Assembly (NCBI GenBank): GCA_032158295.1
Contig: CM063254.1
Span: 19,172,147 to 19,236,146 of the forward strand
Direction of reading: 5' to 3'
Length of the DNA stretch: 64,000 nucleotides
Origin: Pycnopodia helianthoides
Lineage: Eukaryota > Echinodermata > Asteroidea > Forcipulatida > Asteriidae
Every line of letters starts with the position of its first letter. The stretch's first letter is position 1. The notes under the pieces are model-generated. The model had not been told where the DNA came from. It ran no database searches and saw only the letters and a program-made list of their open reading frames with translations. Positions 41,101-53,100 of the stretch are shown here, piece after piece. A program made the translations under genes and the position numbers.

Positions 41101-44100
41101 ACCGCTTTCCAGGTTGCGATTTTGTTTCTTCTGCAGCACACGTCGGCTATGGGGTCAGTTAAGGGATAGGCTGTTCTTCCCTATCCCTTAACTGTTGACT
41201 CCGTAGCCAGCGTGTGCTGCAGAACATAAATTTACTTCCAGGTCAGCTTGACCCGGAAATGGGTCTGGCGCCCCCTGGGATCCGGGTCAATTCTGACCCA
41301 GGCGTTTTTATAGAGTGTACACAGGAACATGATCAAGCTGAAACCAGTAAAGTCACAACAATAATAGTGACTTCATCTACACGCTTTCGATTACTCGAAA
41401 ACACATTTCGAATAATTATTAGTGTTCTCACGAAGTGTCAATTGTTGTCCTTTACAGTTGCAGGTTTTTCTGCCTTGTCGCAAGACGAATCGGACCTACA
41501 CTGCCAGCAGACGTCATCGAGCAGAGAAAGTCGCAAACCCATCACCGCCAAAAGGGAGCATTTATCGGCCGATGCAGCCTGCAAAGAGTTCTGTAACCGC
41601 TCGGAAGTCCAGTTAGCCTTGGAGGTAATGATAACCTCGGTTATTTAAATGTTCTTATCTTTGGTTTGTTGAACCGTTCGATTGTTTTAATCCCATATAA
41701 CTGTAGTAATAATAATATGTAGTTCTTATAATATAGCGCTTTATCACACCTGGTCTCAATGCGTCATGTTTCTCGGTAGTAGTGGAGCTACGTTTTGAAG
41801 TCTGTGCTGCCATCTTTTTAAAGATCTTCGTTCACAAGAATGTATCCAAACCGAGGCTGGAAGGTCTGATCCCTTGTGTGGATAGTGACAATGCATCCAT
41901 GCTACATATATGCATGCAGGGAACAAGACGCAGGTTCACCCATAAAGTACATATCTTGGATACGTAAGGAATGAATCACCCGGCATCAATACTAGTTAAT
42001 ATTGACGGAAAATACACATCGCTAGGGACCTCCATCATACAATACAAAGCATCTACCAGTCTCGTGTATCGCAAAATGATAGATCATACCAACCAGACAT
42101 GCAAGCCCTAAAAACACTGACTCGGTAAAAAAAAAAATAAGCTCAGAGGGCGGTTTTGGTTTACAATGTGAGAGACTGTAAAAGGTGACTCTTCGTTTGT
42201 ATTTCGCCTATTGCTTTCTTTAAACCAATACATAATAATCCACCATTTTTATTTAGCGACAGCGACGTTCAGTTCCAAATGATACTTTGCCGGGATCACG
42301 ATGAAGCTCTATGTTATTTGAAACCCTTTATATATATATATACCAAAATTTGTTTTCCAATCTATTTCAACTTTGTACCCTAATTTTGGATTTTGTAATA
42401 TAAATGTTTATCCTCATCAACACGTGTATACCCATCCACAGACCTGTTTTATTGTACATTACTATCTGTTAGGTTTCCATTTGGAACTTGGGTCTGATCA
42501 ACTCGTCATTAATTTAAATTTGAAGCTTTGCATGGTGTAGACAGATAAACTATATATAGACTTGAGGGTACAACCATGTGGATAGATAGAACTCTCTTGA
42601 AAGAAGTGGTGGCTGTGAGAAGAGCCGGTGTGTTCTCTATTCGAACAGGATACTCTGCTCGTCTTCAGGAGATTTTTTTGAAACAAAATGATATAAAACA
42701 GAAATTAATATGGTTTCGTTTTACATAAAGGTTACCTTGTTAATAACATGGGAAACATTGGATTATGTCAAATTAGGTCATGACCTTTGTACTCTAACCT
42801 TTTGGGGGTTGAGAGGAATGTGGTCAAATCTTGCAACCGTTTGCAGCCGCTAGAGGGGGTATTTTGGCACAAGCCATTTTCGGTCTCTATGGTATCGAAA
42901 GGGTTTTCACCATGTACATGAGTACTGGGTTGAAGATGTCCATGGTTGTCTGAGATTCAATCTTGTAAGGTTTGCGTAAAATATCTCTATGCCGAAAAGA
43001 CTCTGGTGATGTAAAGAGATTTTTGTTCAAGAAATTGTTGCCCGTAAACCTTTTAAAGTTCTTCGGCTTTCTCACACCCGTGCAATCCTTACAAATATTT
43101 TTTGTTGTTCGTTCAAAATTGATACCAAAATCAGAACACTTTTAAAATGGTGCCGCACAAACTAAATTGAGGCCAGCAGTGACGTTAGTATGAGAAATAG
43201 GAAGCGAAACGGTGGAGTTTGTCGTACTTTTTCTCTCTCGAAATCAGGTGCGGAATGGAGTAGAATATTGTGTTTTTCAGGTTACTGCATTGTAAAGTAG
43301 GTCTGTTTTTTTTACAAAAGAAAACATAAATTGGCGAGTGTTGCGGCAGTGCCGAATTAGTATTTACCACTTAATTGAATTATACATAGTGGCTCTATTT
43401 AGGTCCATAGGTTAGGGTAAATGTCTGCAGGCCGGGAAAAAACCTCCATCGAACTGAGAAATGAAAATTGACAGTCGCTATGCAAAGCTAATTTGTATAT
43501 TGCACTAAAATGTGTTTGTATAGTGGGAACATATACCTCGGATTGCTCGTTAGTCGAGAACCGAACGGCAACGCACTTGTGACTTGTTATCAAATCAACG
43601 TTTGTTGAATCGAGCTCGTATAATTAATGATAAAACAGAAGAGATTTTGGATAACAACTTTTGATATAAATTCTTTTCAATAATCAAAAGGAAAAGAACA
43701 ACATTAAGACAATGGGAAATGTTCGTTTATTGTAGAGTCAATGCAGGTCAGTTTTACTTTTTAGGCGGTTTTGTTTTATTTTGATGTAACTAATCCGACG
43801 GTAAAATGCATTTTCAGAAGGAACAATATCATGCACAAAATGTTTAAAGGTATTGTACGCTTTTGGTAACAGCTCAAAATCAGTGTCCACATTTTGTGTG
43901 ATTCAAAATATGCATGAACAAACAAACCTGTGAAAGTTTGAGCTCAATTGGTCATCGAGGTCACGAGAAAATAGTGAAAAGAGATCTTATGTGTTTTCTG
44001 TTTTTTCAAATTATCGCGCGCGATAATTACTATTGTTTTACTCGTTTCTCAGAAACGATAGCATTTTAGGCAGAAATATTATAAGGAACCCTTTCTACCA

Positions 44101-47100
44101 TTGCTTACTTTAGATCATGTAAGTTATGTGTGAATCTGTGAACATTTTGTTTTTCGATCTTACCAATAGTGTACAGGGCCTTTAAGCAAAATGGTACACA
44201 CCTTACTGTAGTATGTTAATTATGTTAATGTGCAAGGTGCTAGTTGCCATCCCAGCCTCGGTTTCATTACATTGGTTTGAATGAGGCATAAACCAATGTG
44301 GCTGCACCAGGGTCTTATTATTAAAACTGACCCCAAATTATAAAAATCAAAACTCACCTCCCCCCCCCCCCAGCCAAACAAACTTAAAGACAAACAATTG
44401 GTAGATCACCACACATTAATGCACTGCTTATCATTTCAAAGTTTCAACTTTTATTTATAAACAAAATGATCACTTGCTTCATACCTTATTTCATTCTGAA
44501 ATAGACAACTTCTGGAACAAAACATTTTTTTATATTATTTGTTTGGGCTCAAACTTCAATTGTTACTTTATCTTATTTTTTAAAATTTACTTTATGTTTT
44601 CATAAGCCAGAGGGTCACATAGAAAGTCCCTGCCAAAAATCTCTCCCAGCAATTTAAATTAATATTTCACAAATCAATGTTTTAATGATATTTTCCTTTT
44701 ACAGATCACCCACAAACAGATTCCCAAAAAAGCACTTAAACTCAATTTCCAGTGCTTTTAATCAAACAGCTTGTTATCCTTTCTCAGCATAAAATATTGA
44801 ATTAAAGTCAATACCAATTTAGTCTGCAAGTGACAAATCAACATTTAAAACTTGTTAAGCACAGACTTGTTTTGCTTATCAGAAACAGGTTGCCAGCTAA
44901 AATGTCATTTAGCATGCGTATATGGCATGTGACTGATGCCCCGCTAATTACTGCTTAGCCGATAAAATTCCTAGGCAGCATTTTCTATTCAGCAGCCTTA
45001 TTGATGTAACCTGGGCCTAATTTCATGCCGCTGCTTACCACAGAATTCTGCGCTTACAGCGCCCTCTAAAGAGCGTAATTGTACAGGCCCTCGGTGCAGA
45101 ATTCCTCGATAAGTAGCGCTTAAAAATTGGGCCATGGTCCTGTTCACTTTCCACGAAGTAAATTGTCCATGTCTCTTTCAATCTGTTTAGTAACAGCATG
45201 GTTCATGAATAACAACGTCCACTTGGTAGGAATTGATGAACTATAACGGCTACACGGTCACCTTTAGTCAGCAGTTCGACTGGCTGAGTTAGAGCTTGCA
45301 CATGCTCCTGAAGGTACCTTGCTAACAGCTTGAGGGCGCCCTCTGCTAGGAGTCGATTTTCGTTTTTCTCACAGATCAACGCAAAGCCAACGGAGCCTAG
45401 TCCTAGCCATACTGTGATTTTTTCGCCACGGAATGGGTCGCCTCCTTTGAGACGAAACATGCCGTGTTCAAATTGGCTGGGGTCGTCTAGAAGTCCAGAG
45501 AAACTGGTATCCTGGTCTGCATGGTCCCCGACGTACACCGCTTTTCTGAATGAGTACTCCGACTGGACTTGGCGAGCCACAAGGGCTAGTTGCTCCTTCC
45601 TGACCGTTCTCGTGTCGTTGACTTGGTGTGAGAGTGTCACTGATGCAGGGCTTGATCCAGCTTGACCCTCCGTGTCTGCCTTCGTAGCAACAAAATAGTC
45701 TGGTGCACCTTCACTGCCGAATACACAGGAGTACAACACTCTGCATATCCCGGCTCCGGCAGACAGGTTAAGAGTGTGGATTATAAATGCGTAAACCATC
45801 TTGAAAAAGTCAACTGATAAAAACCTCTGCTTTATGTAACAAACAGCTGTCCAGTACTGTCAATCTTGTACCAGATCAATCTGGTCGTCATAATCAAAGG
45901 TCACTTTTATCATGGTGCCATCAAACTTAACGTGGCCGGCTGGAGTGGTTTTCTTGCGGTGGTGTTCACAGAATCCGTAGCGGGTTCGGGTTCTTTCCAG
46001 TTGTAATTTCCCCACATACGTTGAATACTCACAGCTTCAGTCCTGGTTTTGTACTGAGATGAGCTCATCTGATGAGTGTATGAAACATCTCCACATTGGA
46101 ATGCATTGTGACGGGGTGATGATAAAATAATGAACACACACGTTACACCAAAACAACTTGACAACTCGAGGGAGAGATAAAAACTTCCGCGTTTACCAGA
46201 TTTCTACGCTTGAGGGCGCGCTATCAAAAGAAAAGATGTCTGCACTGTTGTGAATCTTTGAATCTTTTGTGAAGGGGTAATGAAAAAAAGGTAAAACAAC
46301 TACTTGAACTAGCTAGATTTATGGAAGGAATCATGTTTATCTGAATATGCATGAAATAAGTCGTTTGATAGTGGGTGAATTATAACGAATGTAGAAATTG
46401 TAAATAAAACAATGTTTTACTTTTTCTGTCGGAGTGTACTGCAGTTCTATTGGTTTTGTGCACAAAGTTGAATGTCAAACTAGTAACTGTAGTAACTGGT
46501 ACTTCGTTTGACAATCGAATGTCGAACGTCAAACGAGTAACAAAATTCTCACGGTGTGCTTATCACACCATAGTCACACTCAACATGGAGGTAGACAAAG
46601 TTTCTGCCTCCATGCACACTGTGTGTGTTAAGTGCTCTTTTGTGCACGGACCTCAGTGCTTTGTGTTAAAAATTGTCTTTTTAATAACCATTTCTGTATA
46701 AACATTGACAGTAATTAAATAAAGCAGATGGGTGAAACATTATTACATGATGTATTGTTTTTTTAAGTTAGGCACATTATGATAATTGCTTTCACTAAAA
46801 ACATGAACACATAGTTTGATGAAATCTCCACAGATTGTGTGCATGGTGTGTTTATGTTGTGTTTATTGAAATCACAATGATACCCAGAAATGGTTACTAA
46901 GGGAGTCGAAGGCAATGGTACCCTCGTAGCTTGCTCACAATTCCAGCCAGGCGTGGTTCTAATTCTTAAGTTGGACAGGTCAAGCTCCTAGACTTCTGGT
47001 ATCTGATCTTTGTATCCTGCGAGTAGTATCCTGACTAAATTCATTTTCTCAATCTCATTTCACCTGTTCATTATTAAATCTTTGATGTTCAGTTTTGTTT

Positions 47101-50100
47101 TCTGATTACTATACTTAACCTGATTCCAATACATAATTTACATGCTCTTGATTTTCTCTTTTTGTTGTAATAATTAAAATCGTTCCTTTGTTAATTTACC
47201 CATATTGTTCGTCTTTCTAAGCTTATACATTTCATAATTTCTCCATTTTCATTCTATTGTTTGTCTTTTTATGCTAGGTTTTTCTTTTATCCTATTGTTT
47301 TGGTTGTAGCTTGGGTCCTGCCTTTGATGTACCCAATCTACAAACAACATAATTTAGGGGTCCCTTACTCGACAAGCTGTGCTTTTTATGGATCCCTCCG
47401 TTTTTAAGCTTTGTTGTAGTTTTTTTCTTTTCCCCTCTAATATGTATGTTCTTTTTCATTCTCTCTGTATATATTGTTTACATTCTTGATGGATTTGGTA
47501 ATAAAGATGAGTTAATTAAGTAAGACTGTTTGATTCAACCCGTGACAATATCCAGCTTCATGAGCCATGCATCAACTTCTTTTATTTCTTTCTCACCTTT
47601 CAGTCTCTGGATGGATTCCTGCTTGTCGTCACCTCAGACGGAACGATTCTTTACTCAACTGAAAACATCTCCAGTCATCTTGGGTTCCATCAGGTGGACT
47701 TGGTTCATCGGTGTCTCTATGGCATTATTCATCCGGACGATCATCATGAACTCAAAGTGGTACTCGAGCAGACGTTGGTACCCACTAACTGCCACTCACA
47801 CTCACAGGTGAGTGATCTGTTAACTCTAACCCCCCCCCCCCCCACCTAGCCTATACGTCACTACACCCGAATGCCTCTATCACAAAAAAATATTTTCCTA
47901 AATGATTTCGAATTTTTACAGAAGAAAGCAAGTTATTTTGAAGATGAGTTTAGGATGAGTTTAAGATAAAGGCAGTAAGAGTTATCATAGAGGAAGGAAT
48001 CAATTAGTAAACAAGGCTCAGAGCCACTCGGGATTGAGATTAAATAGTTAGTTTTTTTCTTGAGGTTAGGCAAGTTAAATTTTGTCAAAATTTGGTCATC
48101 CCTAGAAATATTCTTGATCCAAAACTAACTTTTTTTTGTCCCCAGCTGGATATGGCGTATGGAGTCAACTGTGGAGTGGATGAGCAGGGTACCGGTGACT
48201 CCAGTAAGGTTTCATTCCTGTGTAGGATGAAATGCTTCAATGGGACCAGCACAGGTTTTGTGGTGAGTTCAATCTAGACCTTGTGACCTGATTTCATTGT
48301 AGTACATTTTGTTAACTTGTTAGCGCTATATGTGCCAGCCAATATCATGCAGGTTGGCTCAGTGCTTTCGCCCCTGTCTTTTACCTCTGTGACTCTATTT
48401 CAAGTCCAGGACTGGAGGCTTGCATTTGGGTTGGATTTTCAGTCCTGATTGCTGTGGTTTTCCAAGTTCTGGTGGTTGAATCATCGGAGTGTGGGTTCGA
48501 ATCCCAGTTATGACACTTGTGTCCTTGAGCAAGATGCTTTACTATAATTGCTTCTCTTCACCCAGGGGTATAAAAGGGTACCTGCGAGGGTTGAGGTTGA
48601 TATTTTGTTTGAAAAAGTCTTCGGAGCGCCACGGCAGCCCAGGGTTGTATACTCCCCTGGGAGCTGAGAAAGATTACAGGCATGTTATTGGGCCAATGAC
48701 CAGGGCACTAATGTAAAGCGCATTGATACGTTAAGCTATTGAACTAGTTATTGTCACATATTGTTACTATATTTTTTGCCACACCCATCTTCTCTTGTAG
48801 AAAATGCACTGCTGCGGTACAATGCGCTCCTTTCCAGGTGCCATCAAGTCGAGTCGCACGTCGTGTCAGGTTCTGTTCCTGGCCTTCAGACCCTTCGCCT
48901 CTCTTGCCCAAGACACGGACATTGAGTTCAAGCAGAACATCTTCTGGAGCAAACATGAAATGGATCTCAGGGTGAAGCTTCTAGACACAAGGTGAGGCTG
49001 AATCAATTTTTCTTTAAAAGAGCTTTGAGGACCAGGATTTTTTTTTAAGACCAGGATTCGAACCCACACCCTGATGACTCAGTCATCATTTAATTTAGGA
49101 TTTTGAGAGCGCGACTTCCTTAAATTGCAGACTTGACTGGATACATTGGTCACTCATATAGTACAAGATCGTAGCATGTCAGGGCCGAGCAATCTAAAGC
49201 ATCGAACCCGAATTATGATGGCTGGGTCATCAGGGTGCGGGTTCGAATCCCAGTCTTGACACTTCTGCTGTTTCGGGGCAAGACACATGAACTATAATTG
49301 CTTCTCATCATCCATGAGTCAATGGTTACCTGCCAGGGTAGATACTGTTGATGTGAATAATGAGTAACTCGTGTGCCTATTTGGCTACTGGTGCTGCATA
49401 CTCCTAAGGAGTTGAAATGGTTTTAGGAATGCCTAACGCCCAATAAACACTTGTTGTGATGTAATAGTGTAAAGTGCTTTGATATAATGATTAAATGCGC
49501 CTGATAAATAATCACTATTATTATTATTGTCAATAGAGCTACAACTAAATCTGACTCAATTCAAAGTTTTCATCATAGTAGTGTCCCGGGGCGTTTAAAC
49601 CGGCCCAGTTTCCAGACAGTGTATTGACAGGTTCAATTAAATCGGCCCCATTTATAAAACGTTCTTATTGGTTCACAACTCACAACGTGACCTTAAGATG
49701 ACCGTTAAAGTTCGGGAAGTCGGCTTTGAACTTGTGCATGCCTCGACCGAATTCGTTGTTTCTATAAAAAATGTATAATCACAAATTGTTTTCAACAATT
49801 TTGTAATTTACAGTTTAAGATGCATGGCATTACACATAGTTCACACTGGCTACTGCTAGGAATTGAAAAATCAAATAATTATACACACTTTTTTGTTGTT
49901 GACTCTTCCGTAGTACATCCACAAACATGCCCTTATCCCCTGGTTGGCAGGTTGACGTACGATAACCAATAATATCAAGATTATTTTGCCCAAGGGATTG
50001 ATCAGCAAACACGAGCCATCAAAAAAATACCAATCCCTTCCTCTCCCCCCCTGAAGAGCCCTCAATGTTTTCTTCCCCAAAGCAATAATATTTTCTAATT

Positions 50101-53100
50101 TTGATCATGATTTAATTGTTGTCACACACAAAAAATTTCCCGTCTCATTTTTTTCGCGAGACTAGAAGTAAGTAGCCGGAGCTATTTTCAGCCGAGATTG
50201 TTTTCGGACGGAGAGAAAGGATGTGATTCTATGAAATTTAAAATTGGTTTTTCAGCCTGTTTTGATTGAACTGGTAAAGTTGGTAGCTTGGGGAGATCTT
50301 GGCATCTCTCAGAATCCTACCCCCCCCCCCCCCCCCCTTCTTGTCAATCATCCATAATCAGCTAGGATTCTATTAATTGCTCTGTAGATTATGGTATCGC
50401 TCAAACACTTGACCTCACGATAAGCCAGCCTGCCTCGATGGCTTAACTCTCTCGGCCAAGCACTCACTTTTTGTTGTCCACTGCTCTTTGCAGATAAAAA
50501 ATTTCGTCGACACTGTCCCCTGATTGACACTGCAGATACTTTTTTTTTTTTAAATCTCATTTAAGGTTTGCTCTGAATTATTTTTTTATGTAAATCGCCT
50601 GTGAGCGGTTTTATCGATGGATTTGGCGCTATGTAAATGTTTGTTGTTGTTGTTATTGACACTGCATAAAGTATAACCACCTGCTGTTGTTTGTGAAGGA
50701 AAATGTATAACATGGATACTTCTAGATTATTGAATTATGAAATATTTTGAATTTTATGATGTTATTTTGTTATACATTTGTTCTCATAATTGGGAAGCGA
50801 TTGAGGCAGATACTTTAAGGAGGTGATATTTTATAAGTGATGTCTGCCCCCACCGTAAAGAGTATTCTAAAGATTTTTCCTCATTCATTTTTCGGCAAAA
50901 AGGCAACCTATTTCACTTCTACCTATTCATATTTTAAAGCAATTTTGCTTTGAGGCGTGTGGATTTATACAGCATCGTATTCCGTTAAACTTAAAAGGGG
51001 TTCTTTTTAGCCATGCGGAAATCGGCATTCAATTTAGAAACAACTAGAGACTTCTGTGAAAAGCTGCTGCAAATTTGAGTGCCGTTCGAGTGAATCCTTA
51101 AATTGGATGGTTATCTTTTTTTAATCGCATGACGCAAAAGAAGAATCGCTAACACATTAAGTGAAATGGAATGACTGTTTTAAGGAGCTTTGATTTTTAT
51201 GTGAAATAGATTTATTTGGCGTTTAAATTGGCCGCTTATTTGCCCAAAAATTACCTGGAAAACCTTCGACATCTGTCCATTTTAACCATTATTTATTTCA
51301 ATTCTCTGATTTTAAATGTGCTTTGATTTTTAATGTGTTTTTATCTAAACTTTAGTTTAGACTTGGCCTAGAGGAAATATTAATGTTAATTGCGTTTTAT
51401 TTACAATTCTATGTGGTTTAATTTGTTACATTTGACTGTATTTTTGACCACATGGGGGCGCTTTCAACAGCAAATTTTCTTGCATCTCAATTTTATTTTG
51501 ACTGACTGTATGTTCATTTCCTTGTATCCATGGCTACACACGCCCTCACTTGGTAAAATATATTGTAACTTCCTTTAGTCTGACTTATTTTTCAGATACA
51601 ATTGATCATATTATTTAGGCAAATCATGCAAAACAATTTTAGAACAATAATTTATTATCCTCAGTTTCGTTTAGTTACTGTTCTTTGTTCCCTCAGACAA
51701 AATGTTTTTTTGTTTTTTTTTACTATTCCGAAGATAAACAAGTTGACCTCTATGTGTCCCAAACATCTGAATCAGTCTTTGATGTATTTTTATTTGCAGA
51801 GCAAATGACATTTTAGGATTTGACCCGAGTGAACTTGAAGGAAGGTCTCTCTATGAAATGATTCACCCCAACGACCTCGCTGCAATGTACACCTGTCATA
51901 AAACCTGTAAGTTGTGTCTATATTTACATATTTTTTTTAATACAAAATATTAAAACAATATTTGCAGTTGTTTTGCGTAGAACTGACTCTGTATTCCCCC
52001 GGGAAAAAAACACAATCTGGTTGAAACCGGTCGTGGCCGAGCGGTCAACTGCAGTGGATTCAAGTTCTGATGGCTGAATCATTGGAGTGTGGGTTCGATT
52101 CCCGGGCCCAATTTCATAGAGCTGCTTTAAGCAGAAGATGGTGCTTAACGATTTTCTGCTTAGCGACAATTAGCAGGATACCAGTCACAGATCATACATG
52201 TGATATGGTATTTTGGCGGGTAACCTTATTCTGGCAAGCATAAATTTGTTGTGCTTAGCTACTTTTTGTGCTTAAAGCAGCTCTATGAAATTGTGCCCCG
52301 GTTATAACACATGTGTCGTTGAGCGAGGCACTTAACCATTGTTGCTTCTCCTAACACAGGAGTATAAATGGGAACCTGTGAGTGCTGATGGTTTTGTGTT
52401 GGATTAACCCCATAGCACTAATTTAAGCAGCTCATGGTTGTTTGCTCCCAACTGAGTTGAGAAAGTTTGAAGAATTGTCCAAGTATGCCTAATGAACAGG
52501 ATTAATGTTTTAAAGGGCCTTGATTTGGCCACTATGTGTGATATGAGAACAAAATATTATTCAACAAATCTCTCCCAAATTCCAAAATAAATTTGAAAAT
52601 CTTGTCGAAACAAACCACTCCAACTTCTAACGATCAATTGATCAATATTTCTTTTCTGTTCTCTTTCTGCAGTGATGGACACAGATGAGAACCACACCTT
52701 GTATTTCCGTCTGGTCAAGAAGGATTTATCCTGGGTGTGGCTTCACACGAGGGCAAAGGTCATGGTGAAAAACTCACGCAAGAACTGTATTATATTCACC
52801 CACTGCCCAGTCAGGTGAGTTCAAGTCTTGTGTTTGCTCATCTTCAAGCATGCATTAACTCTCAATCCTGATTGGTCAACAGTTTGGATACAAATGCTTG
52901 AATACATGAATATTTTATTTTAAAATGTTTTCCCTTTTATTTAATTTTTTTTATAGAGAGACAGACAGTTCATATCTTCAACAAGAGGCAAGAGCAAGAG
53001 CAAGGTACGGTCTTGATGAATACCTCAAGATGCGACACCAGGGCCAGACCGGTGTGGAAGGAGAACCATCGACGTCTAGTCCCCCACAGACAGACTGTAA

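Larger units (their letters stand above)
8853..41457 (+). other. AhR intron 2 (about 32.6 kb)
   Basis: The donor is GTACGT and the acceptor CCTTTACAG. This giant intron separates the bHLH exon from every PAS exon. It carries MITEs, a LINE tail, SINEs, GGGTCA elements and hairpins, listed separately, and no exon I can support. At most there is one weak candidate exon on the minus strand at 32946-33135. Confidence 0.85.

Noticed and set aside
41214..41457. Extension of AhR exon 3 upstream as part of a 144-residue frame
   Set aside because: The upstream part is GGGTCA repeat. The TTTACAG acceptor at 41457 gives the AhR-matching Val and the correct phase.
52925..52956. Independent start of the 452-residue frame at 52925 (MFSLLFNFFY)
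   Set aside because: Those residues are the polypyrimidine tract of intron 8. The acceptor TTATAG and phase show that this is an internal exon.
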